NCBI GenBank assembly: GCA_018622675.1 | Contig: CP076020.1 | Coordinates: 1,550,001-1,614,000 of the forward strand | Length of the DNA stretch: 64,000 nt | Direction of reading: 5' to 3' | From: Mycoplasmatota bacterium | GTDB lineage: Bacteria; Bacillota_I; Bacilli_A; Izemoplasmatales; Hujiaoplasmataceae | Shown here: positions 55,320 through 62,807 of the stretch, piece by piece | Numbering within the stretch: the stretch's first letter is position 1 | Layout: each line of letters begins with the position of its first letter | Translations under genes and position numbers: made by a program | Notes under the pieces: model-generated | Database searches by the model: none | Told to the model about the DNA's origin: nothing | What the model saw: the letters and a program-made list of their open reading frames with translations, nothing else

Positions 55320-56690
55320 CTAGAATTCGCAATTTTTAGGGGTTCTTGGAAAAGGTATTACATCTCTAATGTTGTCAACACCAGTGACATACATTATCAT
55401 CCTGTCCAAACCTAAACCATAGCCGGCATGTTTGTTTCCACCATATTTTCTTAGTTCTTTATACCACCATAGTTCTTCACCATCAACATGCATTTCTTCC
55501 ATTCTTTTTTCTAACATATCTAAGCGTTCTTCTCTTTGAGAACCACCAATTAATTCCCCTGCGCCAGGTACTAATAAATCCATTGCGGCAACAGTTTCTA
55601 AATCATCGTTCATTCTCATATAGAAAGCTTTAATACCTTTTGGCCAATCTGTAACAAATACAGGACCATTGAAATGTTTTGTTAGGAATTTTTCATGTTC
55701 AGTTGCTAGGTCTTCACCCTCGACTGCTTTAATAACAAATTGATCGTTGTTTTTAAGTAAAATGTCCGTTGCTTCTTTATGTGTGATTCTTTTAAAAGAA
55801 GAATCTAAAACATTCTTAAGTTTGTCAATTAAACCTTTTTCTACGAACTTGTTAAAGAACGCTAATTCAGAAGGGCATTGTTCAAACAAATCTTTAATAA
55901 TGTATTTGACCATATCTTCTGCGAGTTGCATGTCATCATTTAAATCAGCAAATGCAATCTCTGGTTCAATCATCCAAAACTCAGATGCATGTCTTGGTGT
56001 GTTTGATTTTTCTGCTCTGAATGTTGGTCCAAATGTATAAACATTTTTAAAAGCTAGAGCAAATGCTTCTGCTTGTAATTGCCCAGAAACAGACAAATTA
56101 GACTTTTTACCAAAGAAATCATTTTTATGTCCTTCTTCAACTTTAGTTTGTCCTAAAGTTGTGACTTGGAACATTTCTCCTGCACCTTCAGCATCACTTG
56201 CGGTGATGATTGGAGAGTGCAAATATATAAAGTTTCTTTCTTGGAAAAATTTATGTACTGCATATGATATTACAGATCTTACTCTAAAAACAGCATTGAA
56301 AAGGTTTGTTCTTGGACGAAAATGTGCGTTCTCTCTCAAAAATTCTCTTGTATGTCTTTTTGGTTGAATAGCATAGTCTTCTAAAGAACTTCCCTCTAAA
56401 ATAACTTGGTCTGCTTTAATTTCAAATGCTTGTTTCATCTTTGGTGTAAGTACAACTCTACCTTTAACAGAAACAGCTGAACCACTGTTATATTTCGCAA
56501 CGTCTTTAAAGTTTTCTAATTCTTTGTCTTCATAAACAACTTGAACTGATTCAAAAGCAGTTCCATCATTCAAATCAATAAATCCAAACTCTTTTTGAGC
56601 ACGGTTATTTCTAACCCAACCTTTAACGATGACTTCTTTGTCTGCATAAGCTTTAAAATCTAATAATATTTTTTTAATTTCTATATCCAT
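55320..56690 (-). CDS. asnS: Asparaginyl-tRNA synthetase
   Basis: Charges tRNA-Asn. The 456-residue class II enzyme has an N-terminal OB domain (about 15-105), motif 2 near 215-230 (FGPTFRAEKSNTPRHASEFW) and motif 3 near 420 (GYGLGLDRMIMYVTG). The TPRHASEFWMIEPE stretch separates it from aspartyl-tRNA synthetases. SD AGGAGG precedes the ATG, inside the end of the AlkD-like gene (10-base overlap). Both are behind a T-box leader, so expression should rise when tRNA-Asn is uncharged. Confidence 0.95.
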   Translation of the reverse strand: MDIEIKKILLDFKAYADKEVIVKGWVRNNRAQKEFGFIDLNDGTAFESVQVVYEDKELENFKDVAKYNSGSAVSVKGRVVLTPKMKQAFEIKADQVILEGSSLEDYAIQPKRHTREFLRENAHFRPRTNLFNAVFRVRSVISYAVHKFFQERNFIYLHSPIITASDAEGAGEMFQVTTLGQTKVEEGHKNDFFGKKSNLSVSGQLQAEAFALAFKNVYTFGPTFRAEKSNTPRHASEFWMIEPEIAFADLNDDMQLAEDMVKYIIKDLFEQCPSELAFFNKFVEKGLIDKLKNVLDSSFKRITHKEATDILLKNNDQFVIKAVEGEDLATEHEKFLTKHFNGPVFVTDWPKGIKAFYMRMNDDLETVAAMDLLVPGAGELIGGSQREERLDMLEKRMEEMHVDGEELWWYKELRKYGGNKHAGYGLGLDRMIMYVTGVDNIRDVIPFPRTPKNCEF

Positions 56691-57376
56691 TCTAAGTTTC
56701 CTCCTAAAATTTTCTTTCTTATATCTGAATCATGTCTTTCTATAGCATACCTTAAAGTTGTCCGTGGCATATAACTATAATTATCTTTGATAAATAAATT
56801 TAGTAATCTTCTATCTTTTTTCCCTATTTCTCTTAACATCCAACCATTGGCTTTATGCATGAGATCATGATCATGTGTTAATAATCTTTTTATGATGCTA
56901 ATCGGTAATTCTAATTTATTTTTTCTTATTAAATACAAACAAGATACTACCGCAATTCTATTCACCCACATATGATCATCTTCAGTATATTTTAATAATA
57001 CACTATCTTTATTGTATTTTTCAATAAATGGTCCCACAATATATGGGGCTGATACATCGACCAAATCCCAATTATTAACATATTGTCTATAATGGTGATA
57101 TTTTTCATAAATGTCTTTCAAATTCTCATCATTGATTTGATTGATTAAAATCAATAAAGCAACCATACGGAATTCATGATACTTATGTGTGATTAAATCA
57201 TGAAATTCTTTGTCTGTGATGGTTTTATAATGTTCTTTTGCTATATTCCTTAAAGTCTTCATGTCTAAATGAACAAAAGTATCTTTTTCACCATCTATGT
57301 ATTCTTCTTTGTGAAATCTTGTTTTTGTTGTTATGGAATGTCCTTTTATTAAATTGTTTAATTGATCAAAGATCAT
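56681..57376 (-). CDS. AlkD-like HEAT-repeat DNA glycosylase
   Basis: AlkD/AlkC proteins remove alkylated bases such as 3- and 7-methylpurines. The 231-residue protein is all-helical and carries the family features NNWDLVD near 105-111 (the catalytic Asp and base-contact Trp region) and MHKANGWMLREIGKKD near 180-195. The ATG at 57376 follows AGGGGG by about 9 bases; a GTG at 57385 overlaps the SD. It lies between the T-box leader and asnS and overlaps asnS, so a DNA repair gene is tied to asparagine supply, probably by chance of position. Confidence 0.85.
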   Translation of the reverse strand: MIFDQLNNLIKGHSITTKTRFHKEEYIDGEKDTFVHLDMKTLRNIAKEHYKTITDKEFHDLITHKYHEFRMVALLILINQINDENLKDIYEKYHHYRQYVNNWDLVDVSAPYIVGPFIEKYNKDSVLLKYTEDDHMWVNRIAVVSCLYLIRKNKLELPISIIKRLLTHDHDLMHKANGWMLREIGKKDRRLLNLFIKDNYSYMPRTTLRYAIERHDSDIRKKILGGNLEWI

Positions 57377-57394
57377 TATTACCACCCCCTAAAA

Positions 57395-57611
57395 AATAAA
57401 AAATCGTCCTTATAAAAAGGACGATTATTAACCGTGGTACCACCTTAGTTCTAGTTGCCTAGCACTCGTATCTTTAACGCAGATTCTACGGACAGTTCTA
57501 CTTAATTCTTCTGTCTCTCCTGGTGTTTTTCAAAATAAGTGTTTATAAGGTTTCACCGGCCCCTTACTCTCTATAAAAACTAGCTTATCTTTACTCTTCC
57601 AATCATTGATT
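57395..57611 (-). promoter_or_regulatory. T-box riboswitch upstream of alkD-asnS
   Basis: On the minus strand the T-box core AAGGTGGTACCACGG is at 57432-57446. It is followed by the terminator AATCGTCCTT/AAGGACGATT (57402-57426) with its T run, and preceded by a stem I region with the AGAGAG-type bulge and GGTGAAACC-like loop. An AAC triplet at 57525-57527, in the 3' side of stem I, is the best candidate asparagine specifier, but I could not fold stem I with certainty. A promoter with TGATATAAT lies at 57618-57626, inside the end of prs. Confidence 0.9.
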
Positions 57612-57633
57612 TATCTTATTATATCATATTTTA

Positions 57634-58599
57634 TTATTTTCGAAAGTCTTTTGTGAATAAAGAAGAAACACCTTTGTCATCAATAATATGAATAATACCT
57701 TCACCCACTAGTTCAGATATAGACAATTGAACTAATTTAGGAAATCTTTTGTTATCGGGTAATTGAATTGTATTTGTAGTAATGACTTCTTTAATTTGTG
57801 ATTCGTTTAAAATTTTAGGTGCATTTTTAGAAAACAAAGGATGTGTACAACAAGCATAAATATCATTGGCTCCAGCCTCTATCAAGGCTTCTGAAGCAGC
57901 AACCATTGATCCTGCTGTATCAATCATGTCATCAATTAATATACATGTTTTATTTTTTACCCTACCAATAATGTTCATCACTTCTGCGACATTAGGTTCC
58001 GGTCTCATTTTATCAATAATAGCAATAGGTGCTTGTAAAATATCAGCTAAATCTCTAGCTCTAGCTACTCCACCGTGATCTGGGGAAACAACACATACAT
58101 TTTCTAGGTTCTTGTTAATTAAATAATCAACTAATATAGGTAGGGCTCTAAAATTATCAATGGGTATATCAAAGAACCCTTGAATTTGAGGCGCATGTAA
58201 ATCCATTGATAAAACTCTAGTTGCTCCTGCAGTTTGTAATAAATCAGCCACTAATTTCGCAGATATAGGCTGTCTCGCTTTTGCTTTTCTATCTTGTCGC
58301 GAATAACCATAATAAGGCATCACAACATTCACTTCACCAGCTGATGCGCGCCTTAATGCATCAATCATAATTAATAACTCCATAAGGTGTTCGTTAACCG
58401 GCTCACTTGTAGATTGGATAACAAAAACTTTGTGACCTCTCACTGTTTCTGGGATATCAATACTGATTTCTCCATCCGCAAATCTAGTCACTAAACATTC
58501 ACTCATAGGTATACCTATATGTTCTGCTATACCTCTTGCTAATTCAACATTAGAACTTAATGAAAATAACTTAACTTTAGAACCATGAAATAAAGCCAT
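57634..58599 (-). CDS. prs: Ribose-phosphate pyrophosphokinase
   Basis: Makes PRPP for nucleotide, His and Trp synthesis from ribose 5-phosphate and ATP. The 321-residue protein has the family motifs RFADGEISIDI near 40, the catalytic flexible loop YSRQDRKAKARQPISAK near 99-115 and the PRPP loop LIDDMIDTAGS near 216-226. The start at 58599 lies 29 bases from its SD (AAAGGA, 58629-58634), with an 18-nt hairpin between. In Bacillus glmU separates spoVG and prs; here they are directly adjacent. Confidence 0.97.
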   Translation of the reverse strand: MALFHGSKVKLFSLSSNVELARGIAEHIGIPMSECLVTRFADGEISIDIPETVRGHKVFVIQSTSEPVNEHLMELLIMIDALRRASAGEVNVVMPYYGYSRQDRKAKARQPISAKLVADLLQTAGATRVLSMDLHAPQIQGFFDIPIDNFRALPILVDYLINKNLENVCVVSPDHGGVARARDLADILQAPIAIIDKMRPEPNVAEVMNIIGRVKNKTCILIDDMIDTAGSMVAASEALIEAGANDIYACCTHPLFSKNAPKILNESQIKEVITTNTIQLPDNKRFPKLVQLSISELVGEGIIHIIDDKGVSSLFTKDFRK

Positions 58600-58634
58600 A
58601 ATTTTTTCGCAATTTTAAAAAATCGCTATCCTTT
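58600..58634 (-). promoter_or_regulatory. prs leader with 18-nt hairpin between SD and start codon
   Basis: On the minus strand AAAGGA is followed by TA, then GCGATTTTTTAAAATTGC (58609-58626), which folds into a 7-bp stem (one G-U) with a four-base loop, then nine bases and the ATG. Linear distance is 29 bases; with the hairpin folded it is about 11. This repeats the mnmE arrangement. Confidence 0.65.
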
Positions 58635-58701
58635 CTTCTATAATATTTTCTCACATTTATTATACAACAAAACAAAGAATCAATAAAGGTTATTTTTGCA
58701 A

Positions 58702-58729
58702 AAGAAAAACACTAACTATTCGTTAGTGT
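58702..58729 (-). terminator. Terminator of spoVG overlapping its stop codon
   Basis: On the minus strand ACACTAAC and GTTAGTGT pair around five bases that include the stop, followed by TTTTC. Confidence 0.85.
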
Positions 58730-59039
58730 CTTCTGTTGCTTCTTCATTTTTCTCTTCATTTTCTTCTGTTTCGTCTTCTTCTAATTCTGGTAAAGCATTA
58801 AAAGCTTCCAAAACTTCTTGTTCTATCATACTTCTCGTTTCGGTGTTAATCGGATGTGCAACATCTTTATATTCACCATTTGGCATTCTGCGGCTTGGCA
58901 TAGCTACAAAAAGACCATTTTTACCATCAATAATCCTTAATTCATGAATCACGAAGCACTCATCAATAGTTATGGCTGCGATTCCTTTCAAACGGTTGTT
59001 GCCTTTAATTCTTTTTGCCCTAATTTCTGTAATCTTCAC
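58716..59039 (-). CDS. spoVG: SpoVG-family RNA/DNA-binding regulator
   Basis: SpoVG is a small nucleic-acid-binding regulator found also in non-sporulating Bacillota. The protein of 107 residues has the conserved MKITEIRAKRI start, VIHELRIIDG near 33 and GLFVAMPSRRMPNGEYKDVAHPIN near 43-66, and an acidic tail. The start is a GTG at 59039: AGAGGTGG lies before it, and the promoter -10 (59059-59064) lies between it and the upstream in-frame ATG at 59081, which cannot be translated from this promoter. It sits between ispE and prs as in Bacillus. Confidence 0.93.
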   Translation of the reverse strand: MKITEIRAKRIKGNNRLKGIAAITIDECFVIHELRIIDGKNGLFVAMPSRRMPNGEYKDVAHPINTETRSMIEQEVLEAFNALPELEEDETEENEEKNEEATEDTNE

Positions 59040-59058
59040 TTTACCACCTCTTGCGGTA

Positions 59059-59088
59059 ATTATAACACGTTTATTTTTCATTTTTCAA
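59059..59088 (-). promoter_or_regulatory. Promoter of spoVG
   Basis: On the minus strand TTGAAA (59083-59088), an 18-base spacer and TATAAT (59059-59064); transcription starts about 12 bases before the GTG. Confidence 0.75.
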
Positions 59089-59124
59089 TAGATTACTGAA
59101 AAATTTATAGCAATTTAACAAAAA

Positions 59125-59976
59125 TTATATTATTTTATGGATATTTACAAGAAATTTATCTTTATTTTCACTAACAAAGCGCTTAACCTCTTCATTAACT
59201 TCTTCTAATACTTTGATAAAAGTTGATCCTGACCCAGTCATTACTAATCCTTTTGCACCAACTTTTTCTATGAGATTCGTTTTAAAAGCCATCATGTCTT
59301 CGTCCATATTAACAACTATATGTTCAAGACTATTGTATAAATGTTGTTGAATAAGATGAATATCTTTATCCTTTATAGCATCTAATATTGGATTGATATC
59401 TTTAGACTGATATCCTTCTTTATCCGCAATTTTAAAAACTGAAGAAGTTAAAATATGTTTTTTAGGATGGGCTATTAAAATCGAAGTCCCCTTGATTTCA
59501 TTTTCTAAAACCCTTATTTCTTCTCCTGTTTTTGTTACATAAGCTAGTTCATCGTATAAACAATAAGGGATATCAGCGCCAAACATATTTCCAATCTCTT
59601 TCATTTCTTCTAAAGAAAGATTTAATTCAGCCAATTCATTTATACCTTTTATCACTGTTGCGGCATCTGTAGAGTTCCCACCCAACCCTGCACCGTAAGG
59701 AATTCTTTTATCTATGTTGATTTTTATTCCATAGTTAATATTATATTTATCTTGCATAAATCTTGCACATTGTAAAATGATATTGTCTTGGTTTGATAAA
59801 AATAAATCATTGGATTTAATGATAATTCCTGTGCTTGTTTCACACTTTTTTAAAGATATATCATCGCATAAATCTATTTTTGCATTAATCATCTCTAGAT
59901 TGTGGTAACCATCTTTTCTTTTATCTAACACATTCAAAAAAAGGTTTACTTTTGCATACGCTTTTTTATTAATCAT
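59125..59976 (-). CDS. ispE: 4-diphosphocytidyl-2-C-methyl-D-erythritol kinase
   Basis: A GHMP kinase of the MEP isoprenoid pathway. The 283-residue protein has AKVNLFLNVLDKRKDGYHN near residues 8-26 and the ATP-binding PYGAGLGGNSTDAA near 90-103, and TGSGSTFIKV near 247. Its presence shows that isoprenoids are made by the MEP route in this organism. SD AAGGGGG precedes the ATG. In Bacillus purR and yabJ lie between ispE and spoVG; here they are missing. Confidence 0.95.
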   Translation of the reverse strand: MINKKAYAKVNLFLNVLDKRKDGYHNLEMINAKIDLCDDISLKKCETSTGIIIKSNDLFLSNQDNIILQCARFMQDKYNINYGIKINIDKRIPYGAGLGGNSTDAATVIKGINELAELNLSLEEMKEIGNMFGADIPYCLYDELAYVTKTGEEIRVLENEIKGTSILIAHPKKHILTSSVFKIADKEGYQSKDINPILDAIKDKDIHLIQQHLYNSLEHIVVNMDEDMMAFKTNLIEKVGAKGLVMTGSGSTFIKVLEEVNEEVKRFVSENKDKFLVNIHKII

Positions 59977-60049
59977 TATAAACGCCCCCTTATCCCTATC
60001 TACCTATATTTTATCATAGAATAGGTATTTTTAATAATTGAGACAATGA

Positions 60050-60382
60050 TCATGCTGTAATATCTAGACTTATCACATCAATTGCTGGTATTTTCTCTTC
60101 TGTATTTAAAACCAATAATTTATACACAAAATCTAATTTTTTTATTTTACCATAACTCATCTTAATATAACCTTTATCAAAATAATAAACCTCAACTTCT
60201 AATTCATTGATTATAGCTGTTTGAATATTTTGATTTAATCTATCATACTCATCATCACTAAGAACGGGTTTTTCAGTTTTTCTTATTCGGTGTTTCATCT
60301 CATCTAACATTGAATTATAGCCATTCAAAGCACTAAAAGGCACCCATTTAATAATACCACGATCTATATAATGACTAGGCAT
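60050..60382 (-). CDS. YolD-like protein
   Basis: A 110-residue protein of the YolD-like family (MPSHYIDRGIIKWVPFSAL at the N-terminus, DEYDRLN near 43, KKLDFVYKLLVLN near 80). YolD genes nearly always accompany a UvrX/DinB Y-family polymerase, as here, and may modulate lesion bypass; their biochemical role is not known. I chose the ATG at 60382 because AGGTGG lies 5 bases before it. It overlaps the polymerase gene end by 8 bases. Confidence 0.88.
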   Translation of the reverse strand: MPSHYIDRGIIKWVPFSALNGYNSMLDEMKHRIRKTEKPVLSDDEYDRLNQNIQTAIINELEVEVYYFDKGYIKMSYGKIKKLDFVYKLLVLNTEEKIPAIDVISLDITA

Positions 60383-61640
60383 TGTGTCCACCTATCATCT
60401 TGTTTCTTTCTTTTAAGGTAGAAGCATCTAATTCACTGGACGCTCTAGTGACACTGTTCTTACCAAATTTATCTTTTATTTTATCAACTGTTGAAAATAA
60501 GTTATGTTCTTTTGTAACAGCTTCAATATCTTCAAACAAACTGACTTGATAGCCTTTTTCATCAACTAAGTTTGTTGCCGATACTCTAACAGATCTTATT
60601 GGAGAATTGTCATAAAATTTATCCATTAACTTAACGCAAACTTTATAAATATGACTCGCAATGTTAGATGGTTGGGCTAGTTTCATTTGTCTTCCAAATC
60701 CCCCGCCAACATCTTTGCTATAACCTAGTCCAAAGTGTATGGTTTTTGCTTGTTTTTTATGAATCCTTAACCTTCGGCAAACATCATCAACCATTTCTTG
60801 GATGATTTGATAGATTTCAGGTTTATAGTAGTCTTCAAATAGAGTTTGTCCAATTCCATAACTTTTATTCCCTGGTTTTATTTTCATTTTTTCTTGCAAT
60901 AAACTCATATCTATTCCATGAGAATGATAATAAAGTTCTTCACCAATCACACCAAATTTTTTCTTTAGTTTTTTAACATCATAATGTGCTAAATCTCCAA
61001 TTTTATAAATACCTAATTGATTAAAATTTTTTTCCATATTCCGCCCAATACCCCACATCTCTGATAATGGTTTAATTGGCCAAAGTTTGTTTGGTATATC
61101 TTCGTATTCCCATTTGGCAATAAAATCAGGGCTATGTTTAGATTCTATATCTAAAGCAAGTTTTGCAATGAGCATATTAGGCCCTATACCACAAGTTGAA
61201 TAAATTTTTGTGTCTTTATAAATACGATCAAGAATCATTCTCGCTATTTCATAATCAGTCTTTTTATAATAATTTAAATAAGGTGTAACATCTAAAAAAA
61301 CTTCATCAATAGAATAAACATACATATCTTCTTCAGATACATAGTCTAAATACGTTTCAATGATTTTTGTTGAATATTCTAAATATTTTTCCATTCTTGG
61401 TTTTCTATAAATAATTTTGATGTTTTTTGGTAGTTCATATATGCGACACCTATTCGGCACTCCCAGTGATTTTAAATAAGGTGTAACAGCTAAAACAATC
61501 GAACCTCCACCTCTTGATTTATCCGCAACTACTAATGGTGTTTTAAAAGGATCTAATCCAGAAAGAGCACATTCTACAGATGCATAAAAACTTTTTAAAT
61601 CAATACATAATATATTTTTATGTAGTTTATATTCTTCCAT
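60375..61640 (-). CDS. Y-family DNA polymerase, UvrX/UmuC-DinB type
   Basis: Error-prone polymerase for copying past DNA damage. The 421-residue protein has the palm motif ILCIDLKSFYASVEC near 11-25 (metal Asp and steric gate region), YSIDEVFLDVT near 115-125 with the catalytic Asp-Glu pair, a helix-hairpin-helix near 185-205 (MWGIGRNMEKNFNQLGI), and a little-finger domain to about 370. The ATG at 61640 has AAAGGAGG upstream; the frame extension to 61730 precedes it. An operator-like palindrome overlaps its promoter. Pairing with YolD is typical of UvrX-like polymerases. Confidence 0.94.
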   Translation of the reverse strand: MEEYKLHKNILCIDLKSFYASVECALSGLDPFKTPLVVADKSRGGGSIVLAVTPYLKSLGVPNRCRIYELPKNIKIIYRKPRMEKYLEYSTKIIETYLDYVSEEDMYVYSIDEVFLDVTPYLNYYKKTDYEIARMILDRIYKDTKIYSTCGIGPNMLIAKLALDIESKHSPDFIAKWEYEDIPNKLWPIKPLSEMWGIGRNMEKNFNQLGIYKIGDLAHYDVKKLKKKFGVIGEELYYHSHGIDMSLLQEKMKIKPGNKSYGIGQTLFEDYYKPEIYQIIQEMVDDVCRRLRIHKKQAKTIHFGLGYSKDVGGGFGRQMKLAQPSNIASHIYKVCVKLMDKFYDNSPIRSVRVSATNLVDEKGYQVSLFEDIEAVTKEHNLFSTVDKIKDKFGKNSVTRASSELDASTLKERNKMIGGHNA

Positions 61641-61665
61641 GGTTACCTCCTTTTTCTTTAAGTAT

Positions 61666-61695
61666 ATTATACATCTTTCAAGGTAAAATTTCACC
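61666..61695 (-). promoter_or_regulatory. Promoter with palindromic operator before the Y-family polymerase gene
   Basis: On the minus strand TATAAT is at 61666-61671, and the palindrome GGTGAAATTTTACC (61682-61695; one mismatch between its 7-base arms) covers the expected -35. No standard LexA box (CGAAC...GTTCG) is present. The site looks like a repressor target that could give damage-inducible expression. Confidence 0.5.
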
Positions 61696-61763
61696 ATTGA
61701 ATTTTTAATTTCTTGTATAAAAAAAAACAAAAAATATTTGTTAACTAATCACTGACAAAAAAT

Positions 61764-61790
61764 AAAAAAAGCCCTAAAAATAGGGCTTAA
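61764..61790 (-). terminator. Terminator of folD
   Basis: On the minus strand AAGCCCTA and TAGGGCTT pair around a short T-rich loop, followed by a long T run. Confidence 0.9.
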
Positions 61791-61806
61791 ATACAATAAA
61801 ATTAAA

Positions 61807-62658
61807 TTATTTATTCATGATGTTTTTAAAACAAGTTAAAGTGTTTTTTAAGAGCATTGCTATGGTCATCGGGCCAACTCCGCCAGGTACAGGAGTAATG
61901 TAAGATGCTTTATCTTTCACTGAATCAAAATCTATATCTCCATATAATTTTCCATCAATTCTAGAAATTCCTACATCTATTAAAATAGCATCTTTTTTGA
62001 TATAAGATTCGTCAATCATTTTAGCTTTACCAATCGCTACAACTAAAATATCAGCTTGTTTGGTAATAGCTTTCATGTCTTTAGTTCGTGAATGCGTTAT
62101 AGTCACAGTTGCATTTGCTTTTAGGAGTAAGCTAGCCATTGGTTTTCCAACAATTTGACTTCTACCTATAACAACAGCATGTTTACCTTCTAAATCAATA
62201 TTATATTCATTAAAAATTTCCATAATACCTAAAGGCGTACATGGAACCAAGGCATCTAAACCTTTGTTTAATCTAGCAACATGATGGTTAGAAAAACCAT
62301 CTACATCCTTCAATGGATCAATCATATTAATCACTTTTTCACTGTCTATATGTTTAGGAATAGGCAATTGCAATAAGATACCATGAACATCTTCATCATG
62401 ATTCAAGTCTTCGATGATGGCAATCAACTCTTTTTCAGAAATTGAATGATCTTTTTTAATGATTGTTGATTTTATACCCGCTTTTTTTGAAGAACGTTCT
62501 TTTGATTTTACATAGGTTTCACTAGCCGGATCATTTCCTATTAAAATCACCACCAAGTGAGGTGTTTTTCCATATTTTTCTATTAATTCACTAGTTTCAA
62601 TTTTAACCTCATTTTTAATTTTTTTCGATAACGCTTTTCCATCTAATATTTTTTCCAT
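61807..62658 (-). CDS. folD: Bifunctional methylenetetrahydrofolate dehydrogenase/cyclohydrolase FolD
   Basis: Interconverts methylene-, methenyl- and formyl-tetrahydrofolate. The 283-residue protein has the catalytic YVKSKERSSKKAGI near 51-64 with the Lys of the family, LLQLPIP near 93, DVDGF near 120, and the Rossmann segment VVIGRSQIVGKPMASLL near 158-174; it closes with TPVPGGVGPMTIAMLL near 256-271. The start at 62658 is preceded by AGGAGG; the frame extension to 62676 overlaps the SD. It is monocistronic and divergent from aroA. Confidence 0.97.
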   Translation of the reverse strand: MEKILDGKALSKKIKNEVKIETSELIEKYGKTPHLVVILIGNDPASETYVKSKERSSKKAGIKSTIIKKDHSISEKELIAIIEDLNHDEDVHGILLQLPIPKHIDSEKVINMIDPLKDVDGFSNHHVARLNKGLDALVPCTPLGIMEIFNEYNIDLEGKHAVVIGRSQIVGKPMASLLLKANATVTITHSRTKDMKAITKQADILVVAIGKAKMIDESYIKKDAILIDVGISRIDGKLYGDIDFDSVKDKASYITPVPGGVGPMTIAMLLKNTLTCFKNIMNK

Positions 62659-62807
62659 AATAACCTCCTGTGACAAATATCTACACCTATATTATATCAC
62701 AAGCTCATCTTCGGTTAAATCTGATCGCAATATTTAGTTTTCAAATTAACACTTTCATGGTGTTTTATGATAAAATAGGGTGTTAAGAAGATTATCGAGG
62801 TGAACGT

